A stretch of DNA of 64,000 nt from Ziziphus jujuba (GCF_031755915.1 NC_083379.1:19179501-19243500), one strand, 5' to 3'. Numbered from the stretch's first letter, positions 1 to 12,799 are shown. Program-made: numbers and translations. Notes: generated by a model not told the origin, from the sequence alone.

Positions 1-587
1 CAAATCCTCTTTTTTTCTTTTTCTTTTTTTTTGTTCATTATCATATTTCCATCAAAAATCATTCCTCTCTTCAATTCAAATTCAAGAGAATATTTTGAAG
101 CATACACCAATAGTTTTTTAGGTACACATTGACAGAGTGCATACCCGAATTGAAAAAGTAAAATAATCTACAATGTCCCCAATTTTTGTTTTACGACATC
201 ACAAGACAAAAATCTTCCTAAACTTTCAGCTATAGAATTAAAAACCCACTAGCAAATGGACTCGTAGTTAGCAAATATTGCATAATTTTCAAAATCGCTT
301 GTTGTACCCTCAACACCACCAAAGGTCTCTGAAAAATGGTCTAGAAGGGGAACAATGGAAGCAAAGGAGAAGAAGAAAGGAAGGGAAGGGAAGGTTGTGA
401 GGCATGTGAGAGATGGTTTTTAGGAGGAAATTTTTTAATGAAATCTAGACTGTTGGTGTTAGTCTAAGGGTCAAGAAAGAAAAATATTTTTTTTGACCAG
501 ATAAAAGCAGTCAGAACCATCCTAACCATAGAAAGATTCTTTATATTTATAAATATATATATATATATATAGAAAGAGAGAGAGAGA
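1..587. other. intergenic, no gene recognised
   Basis: No convincing coding sequence is seen. On the minus strand, 330-420 is rich in CT and could be the 5' leader of a gene lying to the left of the window, but nothing confirms this. A (TA)n tract at about 553-570 runs into a (GA)n tract at 575-590 directly before the first hairpin transposon. Confidence 0.4.
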
Positions 588-867
588 GAGTAATACTATA
601 GTATGCTCATGCGGACCAACACCAAAGCTGACACTTTTAAGAAAAAGTATCGGCTTTGCTGTGTATGTGTACACAGTAAAGTCGGCGTTTTTTCTTAAAA
701 GCATCGGCTTTGGTGCAGTCCATCACTTTGGTGCAGTCCATCACTTTGGTGCAGTCGATTACTTTAGTGTAGTCCATCCGCATACACAACAAAGCTAACG
801 CTTTTTCTTAAAAGCATCGGCTTTGGTGTGGATCCGCATGCAGACGGACCGTACCATAGTATTACTC
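588..867. mobile_element. hairpin MITE in a microsatellite, copy A
   Basis: About 280 bp that fold back on themselves. The left end GAGTAATACTATAGTA is matched in inverse by TACCATAGTATTACTC on the right. Inside are repeated inverted blocks around AAAGCATCGGCTTTG and a GCGGACC motif. Positions 709-772 hold three tandem copies of a unit of about 19 bp containing CTTTGGTGCAGTC. TA- and GA-rich tracts flank it. It has no coding capacity. The same family recurs near 1250, 46504 and 56349, which marks it as a non-autonomous DNA transposon. The superfamily is not clear because no unambiguous target duplication can be read in the AT-rich flanks. Confidence 0.7.
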
Positions 868-1249
868 AATATATATACATATAAACTCCTTTTAAAATAC
901 TGATTTTTATTTATGTAAACTTTAGAGAACAAAGCACATTGATTAAAATAAATTTAGTCTATAGATTAACAGTAACTTCAAAAATTTGCCTAAGATTCAT
1001 TGGGATGGTGAAAGGGAATGGCAAGAATGGATTTTGTGCAAGGGTCAAAGGGAATGAAATGAATTATATGTTTTGGCCTTTGGGTTGGTTCACCATCTCC
1101 AATAGATAAATAAATAAATAAAAATAGAAAACTTTGGTTAAAGTTTAAATATGACAGTGCGATTATTATTACAATAAGACTGGGCTATTTCTCTACTCGA
1201 TTGGGGGGGAGGGGGGGAACTGATTTTTTTTGTAATTTGGAAAAATTTG
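868..1249. other. intergenic, no gene recognised
   Basis: AT-rich sequence between two hairpin elements. Two runs of seven G (1203-1217) interrupted by one A stand out against the AT background. No coding sequence is seen. Confidence 0.4.
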
Positions 1250-1417
1250 AGGCTACGATGCGGCCGTTCGCATGCGAACCATACCAAAATTGATACTTTT
1301 AAAAAAAAAAATTAGTTTTGCTCTGTGTATATAATAGCAAAGCCAATACCTTTTTTTAAAAAGCATCGATTTTGATACGGATTCATATGCGGATGGACCA
1401 TATTATAAAATTACCCT
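1250..1417. mobile_element. hairpin MITE in a microsatellite, copy B
   Basis: A diverged shorter relative of the element at 588. It has a GCATGCGAACCATACCAAAA block on the left and an inverse block ending ATGCGGATGGACCAT on the right, around a central stem of poly-A/poly-T with AGCAAAGCC. A (TA)n tract (about 1417-1437) follows directly. Exact ends are uncertain because the outer few tens of bases have drifted. Confidence 0.55.
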
Positions 1418-3300
1418 ATATATATATATATATATATTCAAAATGTGGTTTGTCCTAGCCTCCTAGGTTTTTCAACACCTAGATGTTTGTGACTAACATA
1501 ATTCTTCATTGTATTCCCATCAGAAATGGTTAAAAAATAAATTATTAGTAGCTCTGATTTGATCAGTCCATGTCGGCCTAATGCTTTGTTGATTGCTATG
1601 ACAGAAAACATCTGCGTCCTAATAATATTTTATTATCACATCCATAAAATAAGAAAAGATGCTTCTAAGTGGTAACACGGGGAATGAATTCCCAACACAA
1701 ACGCATAAAGTCGGTGGATGATCATATATATATATATATAATTCATAATTGTTAAATTAGAAAAAATTTGACTATTAAATAAATAAATAAATAATTTTGA
1801 TTCATTTTGGAATTGAATACCTCAATCAATTATAAACCCTGTTTTATAATTTAGAATAGCTCACCATATACATATATATATATATAAAGTCGAGATAATG
1901 CATATGCTTAAAAAGTATATTTGTATATTCTTTTCACTTAAGAATATGCTTTGTTCTAGATAAAAATATTTTCATGATTTTCAAAAAAAAAAAATTATAT
2001 TTATATATATATATATATATATATATTTAATCCATTTTGAATACCATAATTTTATAACATATGGATTAACGTGTTCGTCCTTAAGAATAAGCGTGTGTGA
2101 TGTGTAAATGACCCCATAGACATGCATACAACCAAACTTTTTATCAAATCAACAGCTCTTTTTACATATATAAAGAACTAAGAAAGGTTTAATTATTCAC
2201 ATAAATTGGTCAAACTCAAACCTCAAGAAACACGCATTTAACCAGGGATTGGATTTCTCAGCCCCACCAACAAATAAAATAAGCAAAACAAAAAGTTGGA
2301 CAAAGATTGTGGCGTTTCCAGGCTGGTGATTTCCTTTCCTTCTGGAATTCGATTTTGATTGGATTTTAACTTGACCCTGAAACATTAAGCCCAAAACTAT
2401 AATTGGGTTTGGTTGGAATTTAACTGAGTCAGGAACAGTAAGCCCAACTCTGTGATTGGATTTTGGTTGAGAATTAAATAGTGGGCTCAGTTGAGATGAA
2501 GGCGACTTTTATCAATTTTCTTTTTACCTTTTTTTTTTTTGGGTCTATCACTGTAACCTTTTTTTATTTTGTTATTTTTTCAATATTACATTTTTATTAC
2601 CCTTTTGCATTTTGTTCTCATTTTAATATAGCATTATTTTATAAACTCTTACCAACAGAATTACAATTTGAAATATTAAGTCTTCATTCAAAATTTTCTA
2701 CCCATTGATCTTATAACTAAATAATAATGAAAATCAATTAATAAAAATAATATCGTAATTAACTTGTTAATTTTATTCTTTAAGAAAAAAATAATTTCAA
2801 ATATATTCAATATGTTTGAAAAAACCGTGTTTATTACATATAATTTGTTTTTTTTTTTTTTTTGATATATCGAGGAGAAAGATTTTAACACCAATATTTT
2901 GTAGATTTAACAATTTTAAATATATATATATATATATATATATGTATTTGTCTTTCTTTTCTTAAATGTACTTAGAGATCATATAAAAATAAACAAAATA
3001 AAAATAAAAATATAATATAATATAATAAAAATAAAAATAAAAATAAAAATAAAAACCTCAGAAATGAAAAATAAAAAAATAAAAAATATATATAACTCTA
3101 TAGGTGAGATTTTTAAAAAACCGTGCTATATTGAAACATAAATGAAATAAGATAAAACTGTATTGGTATTTTTCATGATAAAATTATGAAATTGAAAAAA
3201 TAACAATAAAATTCGAAGTGTTTGTATAATTTTTCAAAAGTGATCAAGGTATTTAGAAGAATTTCTAATCAAAAGCCAATAAAAAGTACTTTTAGAAATG
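1418..3300. other. AT-rich intergenic with microsatellites
   Basis: Holds several (TA)n tracts (about 1722-1740, 1872-1887, 2003-2026 and 2921-2943) and an (AAAAT)n/(AAAATA)n-like stretch at 2990-3060. The short open frames here are low-complexity. No gene is recognised. Confidence 0.4.
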
Positions 3301-3717
3301 CAGAAAAAGAAACAAAGCAAACACTACGCTATTTATAACCTTAATATTAACCAAAGAAAACACAAATCTTGGATGAGCAAGATGAGGCAGCCCTTGCTTC
3401 CTCTATCACAAAAAAGCTACAGTGGCTTTCACACAAGACCGTTAATGAGGTTTTAAGAAAGTTGCAGATTAATAGAAGCTACACTTCGCCATCAGTAATC
3501 CTTCTTCACCGCACATTTGATTCAAACAAGTAAAAACCAAATTGCATTTTCAATTCCTGTCATAAAAAATTTCAGAAACTTTCAAAGTAAAGAGATTTTC
3601 CAGCTACATAATTTACACCACCATATTTATATTTACTGCAGCCTACTACTATATTCAATTGCCTAAAGAAGGAACCAAAGGCAGTGAGGTAAAACAGATA
3701 CTAGATTCAACAAACTT

Positions 3718-5835
3718 TTATCCAACACGCTCCAGCATATTCCTGACGCACTGCAAAAGCTTTCTCCCATCTGCAAGAAATGAAAGCTCGTTTTCCATAT
3801 AAATTTTCACCCAAAAGGATGTATAAATGAAGTATAACATGATACCAGTGAGAGAAAAAGAATCAGCAGCTAAAACAAATAGCGACGAGATCGATGTAAC
3901 TCATGTAAAATATTCCATAAAAGTCCTCAGCTGCTTAACATAAAATTCAGTGTTCACAATTTAAACACTTAGCATATGAAAGCAAATGGTTACAGAATAA
4001 ATTGCCTTCAAGCAAGTTAAAAATGATTATGCAAGAAAAGAAGATAACTCAAATTTTTTTTGCACAAGAAATTTCATATATATATATATATATATATTTT
4101 TTTTTTTTCATGATGAAACCCAGTGGATATATATATTTTTTTAGTGATGAAACCCAGCGGATGAATTTTCCATCTCCAAGGAAAAGCACTGTTATCCGCT
4201 ATCAGAAGAATTCTCTTATCTCCCTTTAGGAGTTCAACTCTCACACATGTTTTATAAGGCAATCTTTTTTCTGATATAATGCTATAATATATATATATAT
4301 ATAATAGATAGATATAATAATGATATGATTATATATCGGGCAACAAGAATAAGAAAAATATATAACCAGATTATTCAATAATAACCTCCAGATAACGCTC
4401 CTCTAAGATTTATCACCTTGCACCCACACTGGACCGTGGACCTACTCAGCGTTAAAAGAACATGAACAATTCAGAACCCTGTTAATTTAGCTAAGGTGAA
4501 CCAGAAAACTTAACTGGAGAAATTTAGCTTAATATCAAATACAACAGCTAACCATGTCATTCCAACCAATCCTAATAAAATAAAATTAAACCCACTTTTT
4601 CCAACGGAGAAATCCCCACCACTCAAATCATGATATCAGAAAATTGCGAGACTATCTCCATAACTAGCATAACCCACTCCTGAGTTTGTATCTGGTAGGA
4701 ACCCATGTGATAAAATCAATCTATACGCACAGGGTTTATCCAATCTTTGTCTTGGTGTTCTTGAGTCACCAGATTCACCAATGAAGCATACTGGAATAGG
4801 TTCCCCTTAACACAACAAACTGTAACATGCTTTTCAATTTCCCATTTCTATTTACTCTAAGATGACGAAAATGTAACCTCTATTAGTGTATCTCTGGCAG
4901 CAATGACACTCGACATTACCAAGGCTTGATTCTTTAGAGGTATTAAATCATAGTAATAAAGCCAGCACACAGTAAGACTCAAGAAGCCTCAAACCACTAT
5001 TTACTATATTCTGACAATGAAATTTTCTATTTTATGAAGCCGTTGCTTGACACCATCATCACAGCATATTTTTTATATACTTAATTAAAATCCATATGCA
5101 CCAATACCACTATAAAGACCAATTTTCATGAATCAAAATTAATTGTCATGCTAATCTCTCAAGTTTGACAATTAACACTCAAATATCATAACATCTAAGC
5201 ATAACTCCAAGCAAAAAGCACTAGATCATATCATCATTTGTTATATACTTGTTCTAATTAATTAATATTTAATCATGTCAAGCATTTATGTAAGAGGTCT
5301 ATAGAGGTAATAAAGAACTCGAATTTCAAAAAAATTTATGTTCCTGTTTTTCTAACTCAACAAACAACCAAAAGCACCTCTTGAAGGCAATAAAATGGAC
5401 ATATTTGTGCACATGTCAGATATCTGTAGATATTCTATCATTTTTCCTTTCCTTCAGTTTCGCATTTTGCCCGGTATCTAGAAGAGTCACCACCAATTCA
5501 AAGATGCATTCTTTAGTTTCCATTAGAGTAACCGTCATTTTACTCTCTCTAAAAGGTCAAAGGCGACTAACAACTTTATAGATAATGGTGCCCTGTACTA
5601 ACTATTAAAAATTTCCAATAATGGGTAATGCATATTTGAATTTCAGATCCTAAAAGTTAAATGGGTAAAGTATTAAGTTAAAGCTAAATCAGCCTCTCAA
5701 CTTGAAGCTGCAGAATTTTAAATAGCAAATGAACTTCTACATTCAAGACTCGCGAATTATATTGGAGTAACAAATAGCACGAAAGGAAACAAAAATTCAA
5801 TTTGCTTACGCTTGTCAAGTACCTGAAATACGTTA
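3718..5835 (-). other. candidate downstream exons of the PHOS32-like gene
   Basis: Inference from splice sites and phase only. The first exon of the gene at 7165-6464 has a GT donor whose last exon base would be 6468 (phase 2). A 26-nt exon at 5835-5810 (acceptor ending CTGCAG, donor GTAAGC) followed by a 53-nt exon at 3770-3718 (acceptor TTCATTTCTTGCAG) keeps the frame. It would replace the immediate TGA with a tail of about 26 residues ending LLQCVRNMLERVG and a stop. The total would be 258 residues. The splice sites are good and the phases agree, but the tail is not one I recognise. These could instead be introns of a 3' UTR. The rest of this interval is intron-like with no other gene. Confidence 0.35.
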
Positions 5836-6463
5836 CTGCAGTATATACGACAAATAAAATAAGTCTGTAACAGTCTTAACAATCCCAGTGTTAAACTGAC
5901 ATTTCCATTTATCAGATGAAACGATTTTGTCAACAAAAAAAGTAGATCAAACAAACGTTATGAAGTCGATGGGTTTTGAATTTATGTTGCAAAAGTTCAG
6001 AAAGAACGATTTAGAAAACATAAACAAAATGGGAAAAGGGAAGAGGGGAAAGGGAGCAAGGGATTAAGAAATTAACAAGTTTATCTCAGAAGGCAAATTC
6101 ATTAATTTTAGCTTATGACTTTCTTCTATAAAGCACATACATTTTCGCTATCAAGTGCATGAACCAAGAAAACAACCATAAGAAAAACACCACTTGAAGC
6201 AACGAAATACAACCGGTTTAGAATAAAATTAACAACAAAAGGGACCTTAAAAATTATTTGGAATAATGAACTAGCAAAGACCACTTGAATTACATCACCA
6301 ACACGCAAAAGCATAAAACAACGCAAACAAAAAGCACAATTAAAAGAATATATACCACCGCAATTCATAAGCCAAGATTCAGATTATCACTATAAATTCC
6401 ATCATCAAATAGCTAAAAATAGAAGTGATCAGGAATCGGCAATAGAAGAGAATAAAACCTTGT

Positions 6464-7165
6464 TCACTTCTCCACCGCATCGTGATACTCTTGCTCGTCC
6501 TCATGCACAACCGGAAACTCCGAATTTCCCGATTTGACGTCGCCATCGCCGTCTCCGTCCCCGTCCCCGCCATCCGTGTCGTCGGAGAAGCGGACCACGA
6601 CGACAGGACAAACACAGTGATGGACGCAGTAATCGCTAACACTGCCAAGCCTTCCTTTAGAGGATCGCCTGGTGGCTCCAAAACCTCGGCTACCCATAAT
6701 GATGGCACTGAGGCCAAGCCTCTCGACCTCCAGACAAAGCCTCTCCTTCATATCGTGGTCCTTGACTATGTGTATCTTATACGGTATCTGAGCCTTCTCC
6801 AGAGGCTCGGCGATGTCGTTGGCTTTGGCGGTGGTGAAGGCGTCGTAGTCGTTCTCGAGCTTCCGCTGCGATTCCTCGTCGTCTTCCTCCGCCGTCGCCG
6901 CCATTGATACGTCCATGGCTCCCCAATCGGCGCCGTAGAGGATATCGGTGGGCCGAACGTGAAGGAGAACGACGGCGTCGCCGGGGCGTAGGTAATTGAA
7001 TACGGCCCATCTGACGGCGAAGGCGCTCTCGTTGCTGAGATCGACGGCTATGCCGATCTTGCGATTGGCCCCAGCGATAGGGGACCCACTGCTGGGTGGA
7101 AAGCGTGGGGAGGAGGGCTGCACGAGAAACGCCGTTGCCGGACGTGGGCTCTTTGGGGAAGTCAT
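6464..7165 (-). CDS. universal stress protein, PHOS32-like
   Basis: Encodes a 233-residue universal stress protein (UspA fold) of the plant PHOS32/PHOS34 type. The N-terminal tail carries the conserved SSPRFPPSSGSP segment; in Arabidopsis PHOS32 a serine in this region is a MAP-kinase target. The Usp domain starts at about residue 36 (RKIGIAVDLS) and runs to about 192. It has the core GDAVVLLHVRPT, the family hallmark KDHDMKERLCLEVERLGL, and the ATP-binding G-2X-G-9X-G(S/T) motif in MGSRGFGATRRSSKGRLGS, followed by CPVVVVRF. The tail after residue 195 is acidic with a GDGDGDGD run. The start at 7165 gives the family-typical N-terminus. The stop at 6464 may be bypassed by splicing, as a GT donor overlaps it. 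A long (TG)n tract sits 95-155 bp upstream of the start, in the leader or promoter. Family assignment is secure; the exact C-terminus is not. Confidence 0.9.
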   Translation of the reverse strand: MTSPKSPRPATAFLVQPSSPRFPPSSGSPIAGANRKIGIAVDLSNESAFAVRWAVFNYLRPGDAVVLLHVRPTDILYGADWGAMDVSMAATAEEDDEESQRKLENDYDAFTTAKANDIAEPLEKAQIPYKIHIVKDHDMKERLCLEVERLGLSAIIMGSRGFGATRRSSKGRLGSVSDYCVHHCVCPVVVVRFSDDTDGGDGDGDGDGDVKSGNSEFPVVHEDEQEYHDAVEK

Positions 7166-7261
7166 TTGGTGATTGATTGAATAGAGTATGGGCTGCGTTT
7201 CGGCTTGCTTGCTCTTTTTTGGGTTGGTTTTTGGGTTTTGGGTTTTAGATTTGGAAGAAGT

Positions 7262-7265
7262 GAGC

Positions 7266-7298
<33 letters not shown>

Positions 7299-7322
7299 TG
7301 TGTGTGTGTGTGTGCGCGCGCG
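7262..7322. repeat. (TG)n microsatellite in promoter/leader
   Basis: About 60 bp of TG repeats with one TA interruption and a terminal CGCGCGCG, lying just upstream of the PHOS32-like start codon. Alternating purine-pyrimidine sequence of this length can adopt Z-DNA and is often length-variable. Confidence 0.9.
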
Positions 7323-7329
7323 AGTGAAA

Positions 7330-8904
7330 GAATTGTATATATTTTTTTTGTTTTCTAGGAAAAAAATGGGGAGGATAAAAAGGAACAGTTTTGGGTGCAA
7401 CTTACAAGTCTGAGTTGGTGTTTATACACTTTGATAGGTGTTACAAGCTTGTCTTGATTCACTACATTGGAGAGTAGGCACCAGGCGCAGTGTCAGTGAA
7501 GCTGCACATACAACTGTTTCTTTGCTTTTTTTCAGGTTTATGTTTTGCCTGAGGGAATAAAATAATATGATAAAGTACACATGGAAATTATGAGTAATTT
7601 CTTACACTTTATTGTTTTTTGGAATCCTCATCCTTTTGGTTTCAAAAGTGTCCACTTTACATTTGTATGGACAATAGAGAATATAATTAAACATATTTAA
7701 CGATAAGATATACCATGACAATTTTTTAAAACTAGTGGAACAAACTGGGAATGGGATATTAAAGTTAGTCTAATTAAATCTTTTAAAAAACTTAAATGAT
7801 ATTAATCCTTTTTTGTGTTTGCAACAATAATAAATATGGTAATCTTATTTTCTAGTGGCTTTTAATTTAGTATTTTTTTTAAAAAAAAAATTTATAGATT
7901 GCTTGTTTAAGCTTGTAGAAATTCTAACTATCATTTATGACACAAGTCCATTAAATATAACTAAAATAAAATTTTTAAATAAATTGAGGTTAGAATATTT
8001 TTCAATAAGTTAAAAAGCTTTTTTTTTTAAAAAAAAATTAAGATTTTTACAGCAGTTAATAAATACTTTTTAAAAAAATATTTTTTTAAGCTGTTTCAAA
8101 AAAAAAAATTAACTTATGTAAGTAACTTATAAAGCATTTAATACAATTTTTTTACTTACAATCAAAAACACTAACTTCTTAATAAAAATTATTTTTTTTA
8201 AAAATCAATTATGAAAAGCTTTAAAAAAAAAGTTTTAAGTTTATAAGCTATACTAAACAGATAATAAATTTTAAACTAGACCTCCAAAGGGACAACTAAA
8301 ATAAAATTTAAAAACCAAAAATGAAAAACACAATTGTTATCATACCAGCACTTATAGTTCACAGTTTAACCACTAAAAATAAGACTAGCAAAATTGTATT
8401 GCATTAACCACTCAATTATTGGGTTTTTTTTTTTTTTTTCCCTCTCTCCTTCACAGCCAACCTAATATAAAAGTCATGCCGACGGTCCAGTCATCATTTT
8501 TTTTTTTAATAATTCAAGTTTAAATGTCATTTAATATAAAAAAAAATGTCTAAAAGAAAATTATTGTTTTTCTTTTTTATTTTGTGGGTCAAATTTATAC
8601 TTTTTTTTTTCTATTTGAAACAAGGCTCAAATCTATAGTTAATTAAAATAAAATAAAATAAAACCGATATTATTAACGTTAACAAGCATTGTTGTAATTC
8701 ACCCAAAAAAAAAAAATTGTTGTAATTGAAAAAGAAAAAAAAAAAAAAAGGCTAACAAACATTAATATTGTGTATGTATAAAGTAATAATTATTGGTAGC
8801 TAGTACGAAGCCTTAATAATTATATGTAGCTTCTCAGCCAAAATAATAATAATAACTATTATTATAATTTGTAGGTCTTGAGATGTAACAGATATAGCAT
8901 CTTA

Positions 8905-8938
<34 letters not shown>

Positions 8939-9946
8939 GTTACTATTATTATTGTTACTATATGATTAAAAAAAAAACTAACATCTTAAATTATTTTGCA
9001 AATTGCTTAATATATGCTAAAGAATCCAGTACCATTCTTTCTGTTAATGAATCCAAATCAAAACTGCATCATTAAAAATCCTAATTGAAATTTGAGAAAG
9101 AGATTAATTAATCATGAAGAGATAATTCACATAATAAAAATGAATAAAAAAAGAGTGTAAATATTTTCTATTTTTTTGAGGAAAATACTTTTATATATTT
9201 AATGTATTAACTCCATATTTATCTTATTAACTCCATGCATTAAAAAGATATATTAATTACAAAATATATATATATATATAATTGTCATTTGGTAATGTAT
9301 TAATTTTTTTTTATAACTATTTAATTTTACACCTCCAATATTTCAAGAAAAAACTTATACCTCCAAATCTTAAGTTCAAACACGTGTGGGTAAAATCTTT
9401 CCCAACAAAAAAAAAAAAAAAAAAAAAAAAACCTTAAATAGTCATCAAATGAATTTTTTTTATTTTTAAAACTAATAAAATTATAGTGATCACATTGTTT
9501 ACTACAAAATATATGATGAATAATATACTAATATTTAATTTATTTATTTATTTATTCATATTTAAATTATAGAAATATATAAAACAATACTATATTGACA
9601 AATCTTATAAATATTTTAGTAAAAGTATTTCAAAAAATTTCAAAATAAAAAATTGAAAACCAAAATAAAATGCGTTACTAATAATTTTTTTTAAGCACTT
9701 ATTTTATTACTTTACTTTGTAATAATGAACATTCCATTGACCGGAAAAAAGTTGATAGATTTTCTACAAACTATGTATCCTAACACATGGATTATATTGT
9801 GCCTAAGCGTCGAAATTTAAGTTCTTAGCCAAAAAAAAAAAAAAAAAAAAAAATCAAAATTTAAATGGATTTTACTTTTTAATAATGATAAATTTCATTT
9901 AGATCTTTTCAATTTTGTAATTATTACATTTATAATTTTTAACTAT
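7330..9946. other. AT-rich intergenic, no gene recognised
   Basis: Upstream region of the PHOS32-like gene. It is dominated by A/T homopolymers, with an (ATT)n tract at 8907-8939 and poly-A runs at about 9408-9430 and 9830-9853. The short tyrosine-rich open frame over the ATT tract is a repeat artefact. No coding sequence is seen. Confidence 0.4.
8907..8958. repeat. (ATT)n microsatellite
   Basis: Eleven or so consecutive ATT units followed by interrupted units (TGTTACTATT). It is a simple sequence repeat with no sign of function. Confidence 0.85.
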
Positions 9947-9954
9947 AAAAATTA

Positions 9955-11224
9955 AGGTTAATTATATTGTACACGCTTGAGGTTTTCCTTAATTACAACC
10001 GGATACCTTCAATATTTCCATAATTACATTACACACCTTTGAGGTTTCTTTAATTACAACTGGATACCTTTATATTTCCATGATTACATTGCATACCCTC
10101 AAGGTTTTTTTTCTTAATTACAACCAGGTACCTTCATATTTCTATAATTACATCTACCTTTTTTCTGATAAAACTTCATCCATAAAAATATACTCTCTTT
10201 CTTATATGGCAGTTACAATTTTATTAATTATCTTTTGTCTATATTAATTAAACGTGGATTTTAATTGATTTGAAAAATTAAAATTTTTTAAGTTGAAAAT
10301 GTTGAAGTCCAACGGATAGTAAGTAGAAAAATAACTAGGTCACCCTTGTAATATTATATATTTTTATAAATTATGCATTTCCTGATGATTTTAGTTTGTA
10401 GCTGTTTTCTTTTCCTTAATTTTTTTTTTCTTAATTTTCTTTTTTTCTTGGTAGAACTGATTATATATTATATTAAATATCGTAAAGTGCAAAAAACATT
10501 TTTAAAATTCTATAGTCATGGATAGCCTGCGTAACTTTTACGGCTATATACAGAAAATTTTTTTTATATATATGTATACTTAAGGATCTTAGTCCTAAAT
10601 CCTACATCCATTTATTGCAAAATACATACCAGTCTTATCTTTTTACATTTGGCTAACTTCCTAAAATTTTTCCATGAACAACCCAAAGGACGATCCAAAT
10701 TTGGCTAAACATGAATGGCCAACCTTGTTTGGCCATTCATTTTCAAAAACAAGTTTTGAAAACAAATTTTTAAAATAAAAAATTAGAAAACATAAAAAAC
10801 TTATGTTTTAAATATTCCAAAGGGTGCTGTTAAAAATTGATAGTTATTCTTGTATTTACTATCCGTTGGGCTCCAATCTTTTCAAATTAACAAAATTTTA
10901 TTTTTCAAATCAAGCAAAATCCATTTTTAATTAATATATATAAGAGACAATTAATAAAATTTTAACTGCCACATAAGAGAGAGAGTATATTTTTATAAAT
11001 GAAATTTTATCAGAAAGGAGATGGATGTAATTATGGAAACATGAAAGTATTCGGTTGTAATTAAGGAAAAAACCTTGAGGGTGTGCAATGTAATTATGGA
11101 AACATAAAGATATCCAATTATAATTAAGGGAAACTTCGAAGGTGTGCAATGTAATTACGAAAATATTGAAGGTATCCGACTGTAATTAAAGGAAATCTCG
11201 AGGGTATCTAGTGTAATTAACCCT
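9955..11224. mobile_element. foldback DNA transposon with repetitive arms
   Basis: A 1270-bp element with long inverted arms of about 385 bp (9955-10345 and 10840-11224) around a unique AT-rich centre. Each arm carries three diverged tandem copies of a unit of about 62 bp that contains GAGGTTTCTTTAATTACAAC and GATACCTT, then a non-repeated inner part (TATATGGCAGTTACAATTTT against its inverse near 10960). The direct repeat AAAAATTA flanks it on both sides (9947-9954 and 11225-11232). This matches an 8-bp target duplication as made by hAT transposases, although the AT-rich word could be chance. There is no coding capacity. Confidence 0.75.
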
Positions 11225-11232
11225 AAAAATTA

Positions 11233-12159
11233 TTATAATGTTATAGGTACAAAATATTTATCAAATTTATTTACCAAATAGCACATATTAAAATATTATT
11301 TATTAGTATATTTATATAACTTAATTATGAAAAAGTGAACCCTTAAATCTACCATACCATTTAATAACTAATTTTGATAAATATTTTGGTAATTATAGTA
11401 TTATTGTAAAAATTAATCGAAAAATATTGACAAATAAGTTTTGAATATGATGCTTCATAAATATAGATCTAATTATAATTAAGATAAAATTGAAGAGGTG
11501 TTAATGAAATTTTGCATTTTAATAACTACTTGATTATGTATAAAATATTATTATGGATGAATGATTTATTCACTAATAGTGTTTTGATGAAATGATTCAA
11601 AAGTTATGATAATTTGCTAAATTCTTTTATTATTATTATTATTATTATTACTTTGTAACAGTTTGCTGAATTCTATTGTGAATCATTTTTTGATCACAAT
11701 GTTAACCAATATTGCTTTCTACATTGGACTAGATCATATATGTAATTACTGTAAAGTTCTATTTACATTACTGAATTTATTTTATACAGTTTCATTATTT
11801 TAAAATATTAAGAGTATCCAAACTTTATTTCTCATTTCCTTTCTTTCTTTCTTTCTTCTTTAAAATACCAATTGCTGGTGCTTGCAACAATCTTCTCCTT
11901 CATCAGGAGGCTAATATTTGTTGTAGAAGAGTTCAAAACAATGACTATGCAATAGCTTTAACATCGACTAGATCCTCTTCTGTTTTTTCCATTTCAAAAT
12001 GATCCCTACCACCATTGTTTCTTCCTCCACAAACTACTATCTTTCACCATCATATCCAATCTCAACTCCTGTGTTTGGCGAGAAGAGAGATTTCAAGTAG
12101 GTGAAATCACATGATTCCTATGGGTATTGGATAGGTGAGAGGAGTAAGGAAGAATGGAC
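11233..12159. other. intergenic, no gene recognised
   Basis: AT-rich up to about 11850 with an (ATT)n tract near 11629-11650. From 11860 to 12150 the base composition is more balanced, but no frame or known family can be supported. Confidence 0.35.
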
Positions 12160-12799
12160 TCAACAAAAGTATAACATGCCGTGATATATAAATTTTATCT
12201 AAAGAAAATCATAACATTTGTAGGTACTCTGATTTGGTTGATATCCAAGAAACATACATGGTTTGGATGTAGCTTCTAATTTATGTTTTGTGTATGGTTT
12301 AAACCAAGGATAACAGAGACAGCCAAACACTTTTAAATTATGATAACTGGGGCTTTTTGGAAAAGAACTTCAAATGGGGATTCTATTAATTAAATAAACT
12401 GCTATTTGGAAACTATAAGACCAAAATTTTAATGGTAAGCCTGCATGTGACAATAAGGCTAAGCCAGTTTCCCTAACATGTCTATGACGCTGTTCTGCAT
12501 AACCATTATGCTCTGGTGTATGGGGTGGTGATAGAAAATGAGTGATACCAGTTGTTTCAAAAAAAATATTTTAATTTTAGAAATTCACCTCCATTATATG
12601 AGTAAAAAGAAATGATTTTGGTGTTAAAAAAATTTTCGACATTTATTTTAAATTTAACAAAAACTAATAACACTTTAGACTTTTGTTTTAAATGATAAAA
12701 CCAGACATATTTAACGAAATGGTCAACAACAATAACATAATATTTATAGCCATCAATGGAGGTAATTGGTGCAGGATCCCATACATCAGAATGTAACAA
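12160..12799 (-). pseudogene. broken copia integrase fragment
   Basis: The frame at 12799-12557 starts at the integrase core (LHSDVWDPAP, then YKYYVIVVDHFVKYVWFY), with the catalytic Asp in SDVWDP. Downstream, 12540-12165 continues with SPPHTPEHNGYAEQRHRHV and then YPWFKPYTKHKLEATSKP, interrupted by stops. The frame ends abruptly, consistent with deletion of the rest of pol. Confidence 0.75.

Noticed and set aside
6482..7010. Open frames overlapping the PHOS32-like exon in other frames
   Set aside because: They are shadows of the GC-rich coding exon and resemble no protein family; the minus frame has the full Usp signature.
8878..9075. Tyrosine-rich small protein
   Set aside because: It translates the (ATT)n microsatellite and its flank; no coding signal.
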